A DNA stretch of 13,064 nt from Burkholderia sp. (GTDB lineage Bacteria; Pseudomonadota; Gammaproteobacteria; Burkholderiales; Burkholderiaceae): contig JASLEG010000091.1 in the NCBI GenBank assembly GCA_030151225.1, forward strand, positions 1 to 13,064, given 5' to 3'. The notes under the pieces are model-generated. The model was not told the origin of the DNA. It ran no database searches and worked only from the letters and a program-made list of their open reading frames with translations. The first letter of the stretch is position 1. Every line of letters starts with the position of its first letter. A program made the position numbers and the translations under genes. Of the stretch, positions 6,367-12,877 are shown one piece after another.

Positions 6367-7913
6367 TTGGCTCGGCGGCGGAAATACGCGTATTTGAAGC
6401 CCATCAACCACAACATACCGAAATATAGTGCGGCGAACAGAACCAGGCTGGCCGCGGTCAGCGCGATGCGCGCGAGCGGCGCGGCGCGCAGGCCGGTCCA
6501 GTCGAAGCTGATCGCGAACCAGTGCATTACGCCGGCCAGCACCAGCGAGGCGCCGATCAGCTGCACGAAGAAGCGGGTCCAGCCCGGCGACGGCGTATAG
6601 ATGCCGCGCCGGCGCAGCCCGATGAACAGCAGCAGCGAATTCAGCGACGCGCCCACCCCGATGCTGAGCGTGAGCCCGGCGTGGCCGAGGATCGGCACGA
6701 ACAGATAATTCGACAACTGCGTGACGATCAGCACCACGATCGCGATCTTCACCGGCGTCTTGATGTCCTGCTTCGCGTAGAAGCCCGGCGCGAGGATCTT
6801 GATCAGGATGATGCCCACCAGCCCGATGCCGTAGGCCGCCAGCGCGCGCGACACCATCTCCACCGTGTGCGCGTCGAACTTGCCGTAGTTGAACAGCGTG
6901 GCCGTGAGCGGCTCGGCGAACACCAGCAGCCCGAGCGCGCTCGGCGCAGCCAGCAGGAAGGTCACGCGCAGCCCCCAGTCGAGCAGCGCCGAGTACTCGG
7001 TCGAGTCGGCGTCGACGTGCGCCTTGGAGAGGCTCGGCAGCAGAATCGTGCCGAGCGCCACGCCGAGCAGCGCGGTGGGGAATTCCATCAGCCGGTCGGC
7101 GTAGTTGATCCACGACACGGCGCCCTGCCCGAGGCGCGAGGCGATGTTGGTGTTGACGATCAGCGAGACCTGCGCGACCGACACCGCGAAGGTGGCCGGC
7201 ACCATCTTCGCCAGCACGCGCTTGACACCCGGGTGCGCGAGCGCGCGCCACGGGTTCAGGCCGATGCGCGGCACCATGTCGATGCGCTTCAGGCCCGGCC
7301 ACTGCACCACGAACTGCAGCGCGCCGCCCACGATCACGGCCCAGGCGAGCGCGTACACCGGCATCTTCAGGTGCGGCGCCACGAACGCGGCCGCGCCGAT
7401 GAAGGACACGTTCAGCAGCACCGGCGCGAACGCGGGCAACGAGAAGTTCCTGTAGGTGTTGAGCACGCCCGAGGCGAGCGTGGTCAGCGAGATGAAGATG
7501 ATGTACGGGAACATGATCCGCGTCATCGTCACGGCCAGCGGGAACGCCTGGCCGTCGGTGCGCAGGCCCGAGGCGACCGCGAACACCACCCACGACGCGC
7601 AGGCCACGCCCACCACCGACAGCAGCGCGAGCGCCCAAGCCAGCACCGTCGACATCGCGTCGACCAGCGCCTTGGTGGCGTCGTGCCCCTGCTGGTTCTT
7701 GAACTCGGCCAGGATCGGCACGAAGGCCTGCGAGAACGCGCCTTCGGCCGACAGCCGGCGCAGCAGGTTCGGGATGCGGAACGCGACGTAGAACGCGTCG
7801 GTATATTGGCTCGCGCCGAACGCTCGCGCGATCAGCGTCTCGCGGGCCAGGCCGGTCACGCGCGAGAGCAGCGTGAAGCCGCTGACCGTCAGCAGGGCTC
7901 GGAATAGATTCAT
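6363..7913 (-). CDS. murJ: Lipid II flippase MurJ (MviN)
   Basis: MurJ is the inner-membrane MOP-superfamily transporter that flips lipid II to the periplasmic face for peptidoglycan assembly. The 516-residue protein is full length and almost entirely hydrophobic helices, consistent with 14 membrane segments. The N-terminal signature is intact, and Arg18, Arg24, Asp39 and Arg52 fall on the same numbers as the functionally essential residues of E. coli MurJ, which supports the ATG at 7913. An alternative start at 7940 (adding MGLPYNERP) has an AAAGG at about a 10-nt gap but breaks that alignment. The sequence ends in a basic tail (YFRRRAK). The stop overlaps the start of the SirB1-like gene. 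A TATAAT lies immediately upstream of the start codon (see the regulatory entry at 7923-7928). Confidence 0.96.
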   Translation of the reverse strand: MNLFRALLTVSGFTLLSRVTGLARETLIARAFGASQYTDAFYVAFRIPNLLRRLSAEGAFSQAFVPILAEFKNQQGHDATKALVDAMSTVLAWALALLSVVGVACASWVVFAVASGLRTDGQAFPLAVTMTRIMFPYIIFISLTTLASGVLNTYRNFSLPAFAPVLLNVSFIGAAAFVAPHLKMPVYALAWAVIVGGALQFVVQWPGLKRIDMVPRIGLNPWRALAHPGVKRVLAKMVPATFAVSVAQVSLIVNTNIASRLGQGAVSWINYADRLMEFPTALLGVALGTILLPSLSKAHVDADSTEYSALLDWGLRVTFLLAAPSALGLLVFAEPLTATLFNYGKFDAHTVEMVSRALAAYGIGLVGIILIKILAPGFYAKQDIKTPVKIAIVVLIVTQLSNYLFVPILGHAGLTLSIGVGASLNSLLLFIGLRRRGIYTPSPGWTRFFVQLIGASLVLAGVMHWFAISFDWTGLRAAPLARIALTAASLVLFAALYFGMLWLMGFKYAYFRRRAK

Positions 7914-7922
7914 GGGGCGCTC

Positions 7923-7928
7923 ATTATA
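7923..7928 (-). promoter_or_regulatory. Possible -10 element (TATAAT) abutting murJ
   Basis: On the minus strand TATAAT occupies 7928 down to 7923, ending 9 nt before the murJ ATG at 7913. If used, transcription would begin about 7 nt further on, near 7916, giving a leaderless or near-leaderless murJ mRNA. No good -35 hexamer is present at the normal distance, so the call is tentative. Confidence 0.35.
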
Positions 7929-8082
7929 CGGAAGCCCCATGGCGCGACGCCTTTCGACCCGGAAAATCGCGCCAGGGTACCGAAGCACGCACCGCTGCAC
8001 GCCGCCGTGCCCCGGCGGATCGGCCCGGGACGCGTCGCGACGGCGCCGGACCGGGCTCGCGACACGCTTGCGTCAGCGACGC

Positions 8083-8112
8083 TTGTCACTGCCTTGATTT
8101 TGTTGCTATAAT
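8083..8112 (+). promoter_or_regulatory. sigma70 promoter of rpsT
   Basis: TTGTCA (8083-8088, 5 of 6) and a perfect TATAAT (8107-8112) are 18 bp apart, the best promoter in the window and fitting for a ribosomal-protein gene. The predicted start is near 8119. Confidence 0.8.
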
Positions 8113-8118
8113 CGCCCG

Positions 8119-8284
8119 TTTCTGAGTCTGCATTCGCGCTGCGGTAATCATCGAGCACGTTGCCGGCCTCGGTGAAACCTATGTTTTTTGGGCCCCGGGC
8201 AATCGCTCTCGAGGGTCGAATCGAAAAGCAGCGCTTGGCCGTCAGGCTCCAAGCTCTGGGAACAGGACAGGATAAGGAACCGTC
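8119..8284 (+). promoter_or_regulatory. Long rpsT 5' leader, possible S20 autoregulatory region
   Basis: From the predicted start near 8119 to the ATG at 8285 is about 166 nt, long for a 90-codon gene. It ends in TAAGGA (8273-8278), a strong Shine-Dalgarno at 6 nt. In E. coli S20 represses its own translation. A leader of this length could hold such a control site, but I see no sequence proof of a specific structure. Confidence 0.4.
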
Positions 8285-8557
8285 ATGGCTAACTCCGCAC
8301 AAGCACGCAAGCGCGCCCGCCAGGCAGCGAAGGCTAACTCGCACAACTCGGCGCTGCGCTCGAAATTCCGTACCGCCATCAAGGCAGTTCGCAAGGCAAT
8401 CGACGCCGGCGATCAAGCCAAGGCTGCCGACCTGCTGAAGGCAGCAACGAAGACGATCGACACGATCGCCGACAAGAAGATCGTTCACAAGAACAAGGCT
8501 GCTCGCCACAAGAGCCGCCTGTCGGCAGCGATCAAGGGCCTCCAGGCCGCGCAGTAA
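8285..8557 (+). CDS. rpsT: 30S ribosomal protein S20
   Basis: S20 binds 16S rRNA early in assembly of the small subunit. The 90-residue protein begins MANSAQARKRARQAAKANSH, is strongly basic throughout, and contains the family's RTAIKAVRKAI (29-39) and HKNKAARHKSRLSAAIKGL (68-86) blocks. It is close to the usual 85-90 residues. AAGGA at 8274-8278 sits at ideal spacing before the ATG. Codons differ visibly from its neighbours, using fewer G/C-ending third positions in places (GCA, GCT, CGT), as expected of a highly expressed gene. It is a single-gene unit with its own promoter and terminator, with murJ divergent on the left and the DUF3579 gene convergent on the right. Confidence 0.98.
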   Translation: MANSAQARKRARQAAKANSHNSALRSKFRTAIKAVRKAIDAGDQAKAADLLKAATKTIDTIADKKIVHKNKAARHKSRLSAAIKGLQAAQ

Positions 8558-8604
8558 ATCCGGCCCCGTCCGCGTTCGCGCGGGCAGCCTGTTTCCCGCG
8601 ATCG

Positions 8605-8633
8605 AAAAAGCCCGCCACCTTGGCGGGCTTTTT
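8605..8633. terminator. Rho-independent terminator after rpsT (bidirectional)
   Basis: GCCCGCCA (8610-8617) pairs with TGGCGGGC (8621-8628) around the loop CCT, flanked by AAAAA (8605-8609) and TTTTT (8629-8633). It lies 47 nt beyond the rpsT stop. The A-run makes it equally usable for the minus-strand DUF3579 transcript, which converges from 8739. Confidence 0.92.
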
Positions 8634-8738
8634 GTCGTTTCCGGCGCGCGCGAGAACCGTCGCCGCCTTCGCGTGGTGGCGGCAAACGCGCAATCGGGAT
8701 GAGGGGTGGGCGGCGCCGGATCGACGGCGCCCGGCGGA

Positions 8739-9062
8739 TCAGGACTTTTCCGGCTTGTTGGCCGAGATGTCGCAACCTTCGGTCACGACCAGATCGTTGT
8801 CGCGCGCGAAGTTCATGACGAAGTCGAAGGCCATCGGCTCGAGCTCTCGCAGACGCGTGTCGACGATCACGCACTTCACGTTGCCGATCGTGGTGGGACG
8901 CACGTACAGCGAATACTTCATGTATGCATTGCGCCCGCTCGCGCCCGGCCCGAACTGTGCCATCACGCCGGCCAGCCGCTCCGACCAGTCGCTCGGTCGA
9001 AACGTCTTCCCGTCTTTCGTGACGCCTTGAATGAAGAATTCGGTCGGGGGAGTTTCTGCCAT
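8739..9062 (-). CDS. DUF3579 family protein, function unknown
   Basis: A small soluble protein of 107 residues starting MAETPPTEFFIQGVTKDGKTFRPSDW. It has no signal peptide or membrane segment. Recognisable DUF3579 blocks are the FIQGVTKDGKTFRPSDWSERL region (10-30), YMKYSLYVRPTTIGNVKCVIVD (47-68) and LRELEPMAFDFVMNFARDNDL (71-91). This conserved betaproteobacterial family has no established activity, and I do not infer one. The ATG at 9062 is preceded by GGGA at 6 nt. Upstream is a minus-strand TATAAT at 9126-9121. It is divergent from argF, a pairing that I recall as common in Burkholderia relatives, and ends against the rpsT terminator. Confidence 0.85.
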   Translation of the reverse strand: MAETPPTEFFIQGVTKDGKTFRPSDWSERLAGVMAQFGPGASGRNAYMKYSLYVRPTTIGNVKCVIVDTRLRELEPMAFDFVMNFARDNDLVVTEGCDISANKPEKS

Positions 9063-9120
9063 GAAGGGTCCCAGATGAGGGGCCGACGGCAGGATCCGCC
9101 GGACTTCGGAAAACCGCGAA

Positions 9121-9126
9121 ATTATA
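9121..9126 (-). promoter_or_regulatory. -10 element (TATAAT) of the DUF3579 gene
   Basis: A perfect TATAAT reads on the minus strand from 9126 to 9121, with a predicted start near 9114 and a 51-nt leader to the ATG at 9062. The -35 region is GC-rich with no clear hexamer, so activity may need help or an extended element. Confidence 0.5.
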
Positions 9127-9237
9127 CCGCACTGCCGCATCGCGCGGCGCCACGAGCCGCCTTCGTCGGCCGCGCCGAGCCGTTCGCGCACGCCCTTCGG
9201 GACGACGGCGACGCACCGTATGGCGTCTCGTTGCGGC

Positions 9238-9266
9238 TCGTCAAAGCCCGCAAAATCCTTTATGCT
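9238..9266 (+). promoter_or_regulatory. Candidate promoter of argF
   Basis: TCGTCA (9238-9243) and TATGCT (9261-9266), each 4 of 6 matches, are spaced 17 bp. The predicted start is near 9273, leaving about 69 nt of leader. No arginine-operator palindrome of the E. coli ArgR type (TNTGAAT-type boxes) is evident in 9063-9341. Confidence 0.35.
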
Positions 9267-9341
9267 CGATCGGGTCATCATCTCCGACGGCGGGCGCCGT
9301 CCGGCGCGCCGCGCCGGCTGCCTCCCGCCGCGTTTCGTTTC

Positions 9342-10271
9342 ATGACCGCCAAAACCATTCGTCACTACCTGCAGTTCAGGGATTTCTCGCTGGAAGACTA
9401 CGAGTACGTGCTCGAACGCACGGGTATCCTGAAGCGCAAATTCAAGAATTACGAGACCTACCACCCGCTGCACGACCGCACGCTGGCGATGATCTTCGAG
9501 AAGAACTCGACGCGCACGCGGCTCTCGTTCGAGGCGGGCATCTTCCAGCTGGGCGGCCACGCGGTGTTCATGAGCACGCGCGACACCCAGCTCGGGCGCG
9601 GCGAGCCGGTGGAGGATTCGGCGCAGGTGATCTCGCGCATGGTGGACATCATCATGATTCGCACCTTCGAGCAGGAGATCATCCAGCGCTTCGCCGACAA
9701 TTCGCGCGTGCCGGTGATCAACGGCCTGACCAACGAATATCACCCCTGTCAGGTGCTGGCCGACATCTTCACGTTCTACGAGCATCGCGGCCCGATCCGC
9801 GGCAAGACGGTCGCCTGGGTGGGCGACGCGAACAACATGCTCTACACGTGGATCCAGGCCGCGCAGATCCTCGGCTTCACGCTGCGCCTGTCCACGCCGC
9901 CCGGCTACGCGCTCGACATGAACCTGGTGGATGCCGAGGCCGACTCGGCCTACGTGGTGTGCGCGGATCCGAACGAAGCGTGCCGCGGCGCCGATCTGGT
10001 GACCACCGACGTCTGGACCAGCATGGGCTTCGAGGCCGAGAACGAGGTGCGCATGAAGGCCTTCGCCGACTGGTGCGTGGACGAGGAAATGATGGCCTTC
10101 GCGAACCCCGACGCGCTGTTCATGCACTGCCTGCCCGCCCACCGCGGCGAGGAAGTCACGGCCGGCGTGATCGACGGCCCGCAGAGCGTGGTGTGGGACG
10201 AGGCGGAAAACCGCCTGCACGTGCAGAAGGCGCTGATGGAATTCCTGCTGCTCGGCAAGCTCAATCACTGA
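9342..10271 (+). CDS. argF: Ornithine carbamoyltransferase
   Basis: This enzyme condenses carbamoyl phosphate with L-ornithine to give L-citrulline in arginine biosynthesis, in the cytoplasm. The 309-residue protein has the complete family set: STRTR (56-60) binds carbamoyl phosphate, HPCQ (134-137) is the second phosphate/carbamoyl site, DVWTSMG (223-229) binds ornithine and HCLP (262-265) carries the catalytic cysteine. Length and motifs indicate an anabolic enzyme. The ATG at 9342 gives MTAKTIRHYLQFRDF, the expected N-terminus. No Shine-Dalgarno is recognisable just before it (CGTTTCGTTTC). The gene is a single unit, divergent from DUF3579 and closed by a strong terminator that it shares with convergent murB. 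No arginine genes flank it here. Confidence 0.97.
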   Translation: MTAKTIRHYLQFRDFSLEDYEYVLERTGILKRKFKNYETYHPLHDRTLAMIFEKNSTRTRLSFEAGIFQLGGHAVFMSTRDTQLGRGEPVEDSAQVISRMVDIIMIRTFEQEIIQRFADNSRVPVINGLTNEYHPCQVLADIFTFYEHRGPIRGKTVAWVGDANNMLYTWIQAAQILGFTLRLSTPPGYALDMNLVDAEADSAYVVCADPNEACRGADLVTTDVWTSMGFEAENEVRMKAFADWCVDEEMMAFANPDALFMHCLPAHRGEEVTAGVIDGPQSVVWDEAENRLHVQKALMEFLLLGKLNH

Positions 10272-10293
10272 GCCCGGGCGCGGCGCCCTGCGG

Positions 10294-10319
10294 AAAAGCC
10301 CGGTCATGCCGGGCTTTTT
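10294..10319. terminator. Rho-independent terminator between argF and murB (bidirectional)
   Basis: AAAAGCCCGG (10294-10303) pairs perfectly with CCGGGCTTTT (10309-10318) around the 5-nt loop TCATG, ending in five T residues (10315-10319). It is 22 nt after argF. On the minus strand the A-run supplies the T-tract for murB, 37 nt beyond its stop. Confidence 0.92.
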
Positions 10320-10355
10320 CGTTGATGGCGCGCTGAAACCTCAGGCCGCACGCAT

Positions 10356-11432
10356 TCAGATCGCGACCGGCTCCGCCTCGAGCTCCACGCCGAAACGCGC
10401 ACGCACGTCGGCCTGGATCGCGCGCGCCAGCGCGAGCACGTCCGCGCCGGACGCGCCACCGCGATTCACGAGCACCAGCGCCTGGCGGTCGTGCACGGCC
10501 GCCGCGCCGAGCGCGCGCCCCTTCCAGCCGCAGCGGTCGATCAGCCAGCCCGCCGCGAGCTTGGCGCGCCCGTCCGGCTGCGCATAGGCCACCAGCTCCG
10601 GCTCGCGCTCGCGCAGCGCCGCGCACTGCGCGGCGTCGATCACCGGATTCTTGAAGAAGCTGCCCGCGTTGCCGAGCACGGCCGGGTCCGGCAGCTTGGC
10701 ACGCCGGATCGCCACCACCGCGTCGAACACGTCGCGCGGCGTGGCCGCCGCCGGCGCGATGCCGCGCGCGGCGAACTCGCGCTCGACGTCGGCGTAGTTG
10801 GTGCGCGGCTGCCAGCGTTTCGGCAGCCGGAAGCACACCGAGACGATCGCGAAACGCTCGCGCGCCGCCTGCTTGAACACGCTGTCGCGATAGCCGAACG
10901 CGCAGGCCCGCACATCGAACTCGACGATCTCGCCGGTGGCGAGCTCCACCGCCTTCAGGGAATCGAAGCGCTCGCGCATCTCGATGCCGTAGGCGCCGAT
11001 GTTCTGGATCGGCGCTGCGCCGACCGTGCCGGGAATCAGCGCCAGATTCTCGAGGCCCGGCATGCCGGCCTCGAGCGTCCAGGCCACGAAGGCGTGCCAG
11101 TTCTCGCCGCCGCCGGCCTCGACGTACCAGGCCTCGTCGTCCTCGCGCACGAGCGCGCGGCCCCGCACGGCGTTGATCAGCACCAGCGCGTTCACGTCGC
11201 CGGTGAACACCACGTTGCTGCCGCCGCCGAGCACCAGCACCGGCAGGCCGGCCGCGCGCGGATCGCGCAGCGCCGCCGCGAAGCCGGCCGGCGTGTCGAC
11301 GCGGGCCGCCAGGCGCGCGCGCACGTCGAAGCCGAACGTGTTGTGCGCGCGCAGCGGGTAATCGGCGATCAGTTCGGGAAGCGGGGCGGAGGACGACATG
11401 TCGGGGAGCGGCGTGGCGGTGGAATCGGACAT
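10356..11432 (-). CDS. murB: UDP-N-acetylenolpyruvoylglucosamine reductase
   Basis: MurB is the flavoenzyme that reduces UDP-GlcNAc-enolpyruvate to UDP-MurNAc with NADPH, the second committed step of peptidoglycan synthesis. Numbering from the internal ATG at 11399, it has the FAD-binding block VLVLGGGSNVVF (55-66), ALIPGTVGAAPIQNIGAYG (120-138), YRDSVFK (170-176), the catalytic-serine block NAGSFFKNP (244-252, Ser247) and LAAGWLIDRCGWKG (281-294). It is the E. coli-like type I MurB. The start is uncertain. The ATG at 11432 gives 358 residues. The ATG at 11399 gives 347, nearer the usual 340-350. Neither has a visible Shine-Dalgarno sequence. A minus-strand TATAAT at 11540-11535 suits both. 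The gene converges on argF and diverges from yajQ. Confidence 0.95.
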   Translation of the reverse strand: MSDSTATPLPDMSSSAPLPELIADYPLRAHNTFGFDVRARLAARVDTPAGFAAALRDPRAAGLPVLVLGGGSNVVFTGDVNALVLINAVRGRALVREDDEAWYVEAGGGENWHAFVAWTLEAGMPGLENLALIPGTVGAAPIQNIGAYGIEMRERFDSLKAVELATGEIVEFDVRACAFGYRDSVFKQAARERFAIVSVCFRLPKRWQPRTNYADVEREFAARGIAPAAATPRDVFDAVVAIRRAKLPDPAVLGNAGSFFKNPVIDAAQCAALREREPELVAYAQPDGRAKLAAGWLIDRCGWKGRALGAAAVHDRQALVLVNRGGASGADVLALARAIQADVRARFGVELEAEPVAI

Positions 11433-11489
11433 CGGCGGCTGGGGCGCGGCGCTCGCGGGCCCGGACGCGCACGCGAGGGGCGAACGGCC

Positions 11490-11519
11490 TTGGGCAAAAC
11501 GCGGGGGCATCGGTAAAAT
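11490..11519 (+). promoter_or_regulatory. Candidate promoter of yajQ
   Basis: TTGGGC (11490-11495, 4 of 6) and TAAAAT (11514-11519, 5 of 6) are 18 bp apart. The predicted start near 11526 leaves about 68 nt to the yajQ ATG. Confidence 0.5.
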
Positions 11520-11534
11520 GGCGGTCGGTCCGCA

Positions 11535-11540
11535 ATTATA
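11535..11540 (-). promoter_or_regulatory. -10 element (TATAAT) of murB
   Basis: A perfect TATAAT reads on the minus strand from 11540 to 11535. The start would fall near 11528, within a few bases of the predicted yajQ start on the other strand. No good -35 is seen, since the upstream sequence is GC-rich. Confidence 0.5.
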
Positions 11541-11593
11541 GCGAGTGGCCGCGCACGTTCCGCGCGGCCCGCGTGTTTTACAGGGAGAACAGC

Positions 11594-12079
11594 ATGCCAT
11601 CGTTCGACGTCGTTTCCGAAGCGAACATGATCGAAGTGAAGAATGCGGTCGAGCAGTCGAACAAGGAAATTTCGACGCGCTTCGACTTCAAGGGGTCCGA
11701 CGCGCGCGTCGATCACAAGGAGCTCGAACTGACGCTGTTCGCCGACGACGATTTCAAGCTCGGCCAGGTCAAGGACGTGCTCATCAGCAAGATGGCCAAG
11801 CGCAACGTGGACGTGCGCTTCCTCGATTACGGCAAGGTCGAGAAGATCGGCGGCGACAAGGTCAAGCAGGTGGTCACGATCAAGAAGGGCGTGACGGGCG
11901 ATCTGGCCAAGCGCGTGGTGCGCACGGTGAAGGACAGCAAGATCAAGGTGCAGGCGAGCATCCAGGGCGATTCGGTGCGCGTGAACGGCACCAAGCGCGA
12001 CGATCTGCAGAGCGTGATCGCGCTGCTGCGCAAGGAAGTGGCGGACACCCCGCTCGACTTCAACAACTTCCGCGACTGA
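11594..12079 (+). CDS. yajQ: YajQ family nucleotide-binding protein (DUF520)
   Basis: A small soluble protein of 161 residues and typical family length. It opens MPSFDVVSEANMIEVKNAVEQ and continues with STRFDFKGSDA (27-37), LELTLFADDDFKLGQVKDVL (44-63), GDKVKQVVTIKKGV (87-100), KIKVQASIQGDSVRV (115-129) and ends LDFNNFRD, all diagnostic of YajQ. The fold consists of two ferredoxin-like halves. Family members in Xanthomonas and Pseudomonas bind cyclic-di-GMP and act with a transcription factor in virulence. Whether this one does so cannot be read from sequence. AGGGAG (11582-11587) lies 6 nt before the ATG. It is divergent from murB, and a hairpin at 12127-12165 separates it from plsY. Confidence 0.95.
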   Translation: MPSFDVVSEANMIEVKNAVEQSNKEISTRFDFKGSDARVDHKELELTLFADDDFKLGQVKDVLISKMAKRNVDVRFLDYGKVEKIGGDKVKQVVTIKKGVTGDLAKRVVRTVKDSKIKVQASIQGDSVRVNGTKRDDLQSVIALLRKEVADTPLDFNNFRD

Positions 12080-12126
12080 TCGACTGATCCCGCGGCCGAA
12101 TCGCGCGAGCGGTTCGAGGCACGACG

Positions 12127-12165
12127 ACGGCGCGCGGCACGGGTTCCCCCGTTGCCGCGCGCCGT
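12127..12165. terminator. 13-bp hairpin between convergent yajQ and plsY
   Basis: ACGGCGCGCGGCA (12127-12139) and its exact complement at 12153-12165 form a 13-bp stem, and CGGG (12140-12143) can pair further inward with CCCG (12148-12151) with one bulged T. It begins 47 nt after the yajQ stop and sits just beyond the plsY stop. The short TTCTTC after it on the plus strand is a poor T-tract, so this is a probable but atypical bidirectional terminator. Confidence 0.65.
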
Positions 12166-12168
12166 TCT

Positions 12169-12804
12169 TCATTCGGCCCGCGCGGCCTGGGCCGGCTTCT
12201 TCCTGTCGCCGATGCGGCTTTCCTGCCCCTTCAGCAGCTTCGAGATGTTGGCGCGGTGCCGCCACACGAGCAGCACGCTCATCGCCAGCACGGCCCACGC
12301 CACCGGATTGTTCCGGGTGCCGAACAGGAACACGTCGAAGATCGGCGCGAACACGGCCGCCACCAGCGCCGCGAGCGAGGAATAGCGGAAGCAGACCGCG
12401 ATCACGAGCCAGCTCGCGAGCGTGGCGAGCCCCAGCGCCGGCGAGATCGCCAGCAGCACGCCGGCCGCGGTGGCCACGCCCTTGCCGCCCTGGAAGCGGA
12501 AGAAGATCGGATACAGATGGCCCAGGAACGCGGCGACGCCGGCCAGCGCGACGATCGTCGCGTCGAAGCCGAAGCGCGGCGCCAGCGCGCGCGCGAGCAG
12601 CACCGCGACCGCGCCCTTGAGCGCGTCCAGCAACAGCGTCAGGATGGCGGCGGCCTTGTTGCCGCTGCGAAGCACGTTGGTGGCGCCCGGGTTGCCCGAG
12701 CCGTACGAACGCGGATCGTCCAGCCGCATGGCCTTGGACACGATCACCGCGAAGCTCAGCGACCCCAGCAGGTACGCCAGCACCGCCACCCCCAAACGCA
12801 CCAT
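12169..12804 (-). CDS. plsY: Acyl-phosphate:glycerol-3-phosphate acyltransferase
   Basis: PlsY is a polytopic inner-membrane enzyme that transfers the acyl group of acyl-phosphate to glycerol-3-phosphate, the first acylation of phospholipid synthesis, working with PlsX. The 211-residue form has several hydrophobic helices and the three conserved motifs: SYGSGNPGATNVLR (33-46), GHLYPIFFRFQGGKGVAT (95-112) and WRHRANISKLLKGQE (181-195). A basic cytoplasmic tail ends the protein. The ATG at 12804 gives MVRLGVAVLAYLLGS, where the first helix begins as in relatives. A GTG at 12819 would add MSSFW in front, and neither start has a strong Shine-Dalgarno. It converges on yajQ. A candidate minus-strand promoter lies just upstream at 12850-12877. 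Confidence 0.95.
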   Translation of the reverse strand: MVRLGVAVLAYLLGSLSFAVIVSKAMRLDDPRSYGSGNPGATNVLRSGNKAAAILTLLLDALKGAVAVLLARALAPRFGFDATIVALAGVAAFLGHLYPIFFRFQGGKGVATAAGVLLAISPALGLATLASWLVIAVCFRYSSLAALVAAVFAPIFDVFLFGTRNNPVAWAVLAMSVLLVWRHRANISKLLKGQESRIGDRKKPAQAARAE

Positions 12805-12849
12805 CCAGAAACTCGACACCGCGGGAACTCTCGTTGAAACCGACCCGCA

Positions 12850-12877
12850 AGTGTATTCGCTGGCCCGCGCCGGTCAG
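12850..12877 (-). promoter_or_regulatory. Candidate plsY promoter overlapping the end of the EAL gene
   Basis: On the minus strand CTGACC (12877-12872, 4 of 6) and TACACT (12855-12850, 4 of 6) are 16 bp apart. The -35 covers the stop codon of the EAL gene. Transcription would begin near 12843, about 39 nt before the ATG at 12804. It is a weak by-eye match, and plsY might instead be read from the upstream gene. Confidence 0.3.

Larger units (their letters stand above)
7914..8284. other. Divergent murJ-rpsT intergenic region
   Basis: These 371 nt separate murJ from rpsT. The left half (7914-8080) is GC-rich and holds only the TATAAT next to murJ and no recognisable gene. The right half contains the rpsT promoter (8083-8112) and about 166 nt of rpsT leader, which has patches unlike the surrounding codon-driven sequence, such as a run of six T residues followed by GGGCCCCGGG around 8182-8197. 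I see no tRNA or small-RNA gene. Confidence 0.6.

Noticed and set aside
6522..7907. 461-codon plus-strand open frame opposite murJ
   Set aside because: It mirrors murJ codons and consists of RRGEHAQ-rich low-complexity sequence. murJ has intact family motifs in the true frame.
8160..8438. Possible upstream open frame in the rpsT leader (starting TTG or ATG near 8160-8182)
   Set aside because: It overlaps rpsT out of frame for most of its length, has no Shine-Dalgarno sequence and resembles no protein. It is best treated as leader RNA.
8739..10307. 522-codon minus-strand open frame running from beyond argF through the DUF3579 gene
   Set aside because: Only its last 107 codons (DUF3579) are real. 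The part opposite argF is an antisense artefact that happens to lack stops.
11369..12850. 493-codon minus-strand open frame opposite yajQ and overlapping plsY
   Set aside because: It lies antisense to yajQ and in a different frame from plsY. The composition is again Arg/Ala/His-rich with no known domain.
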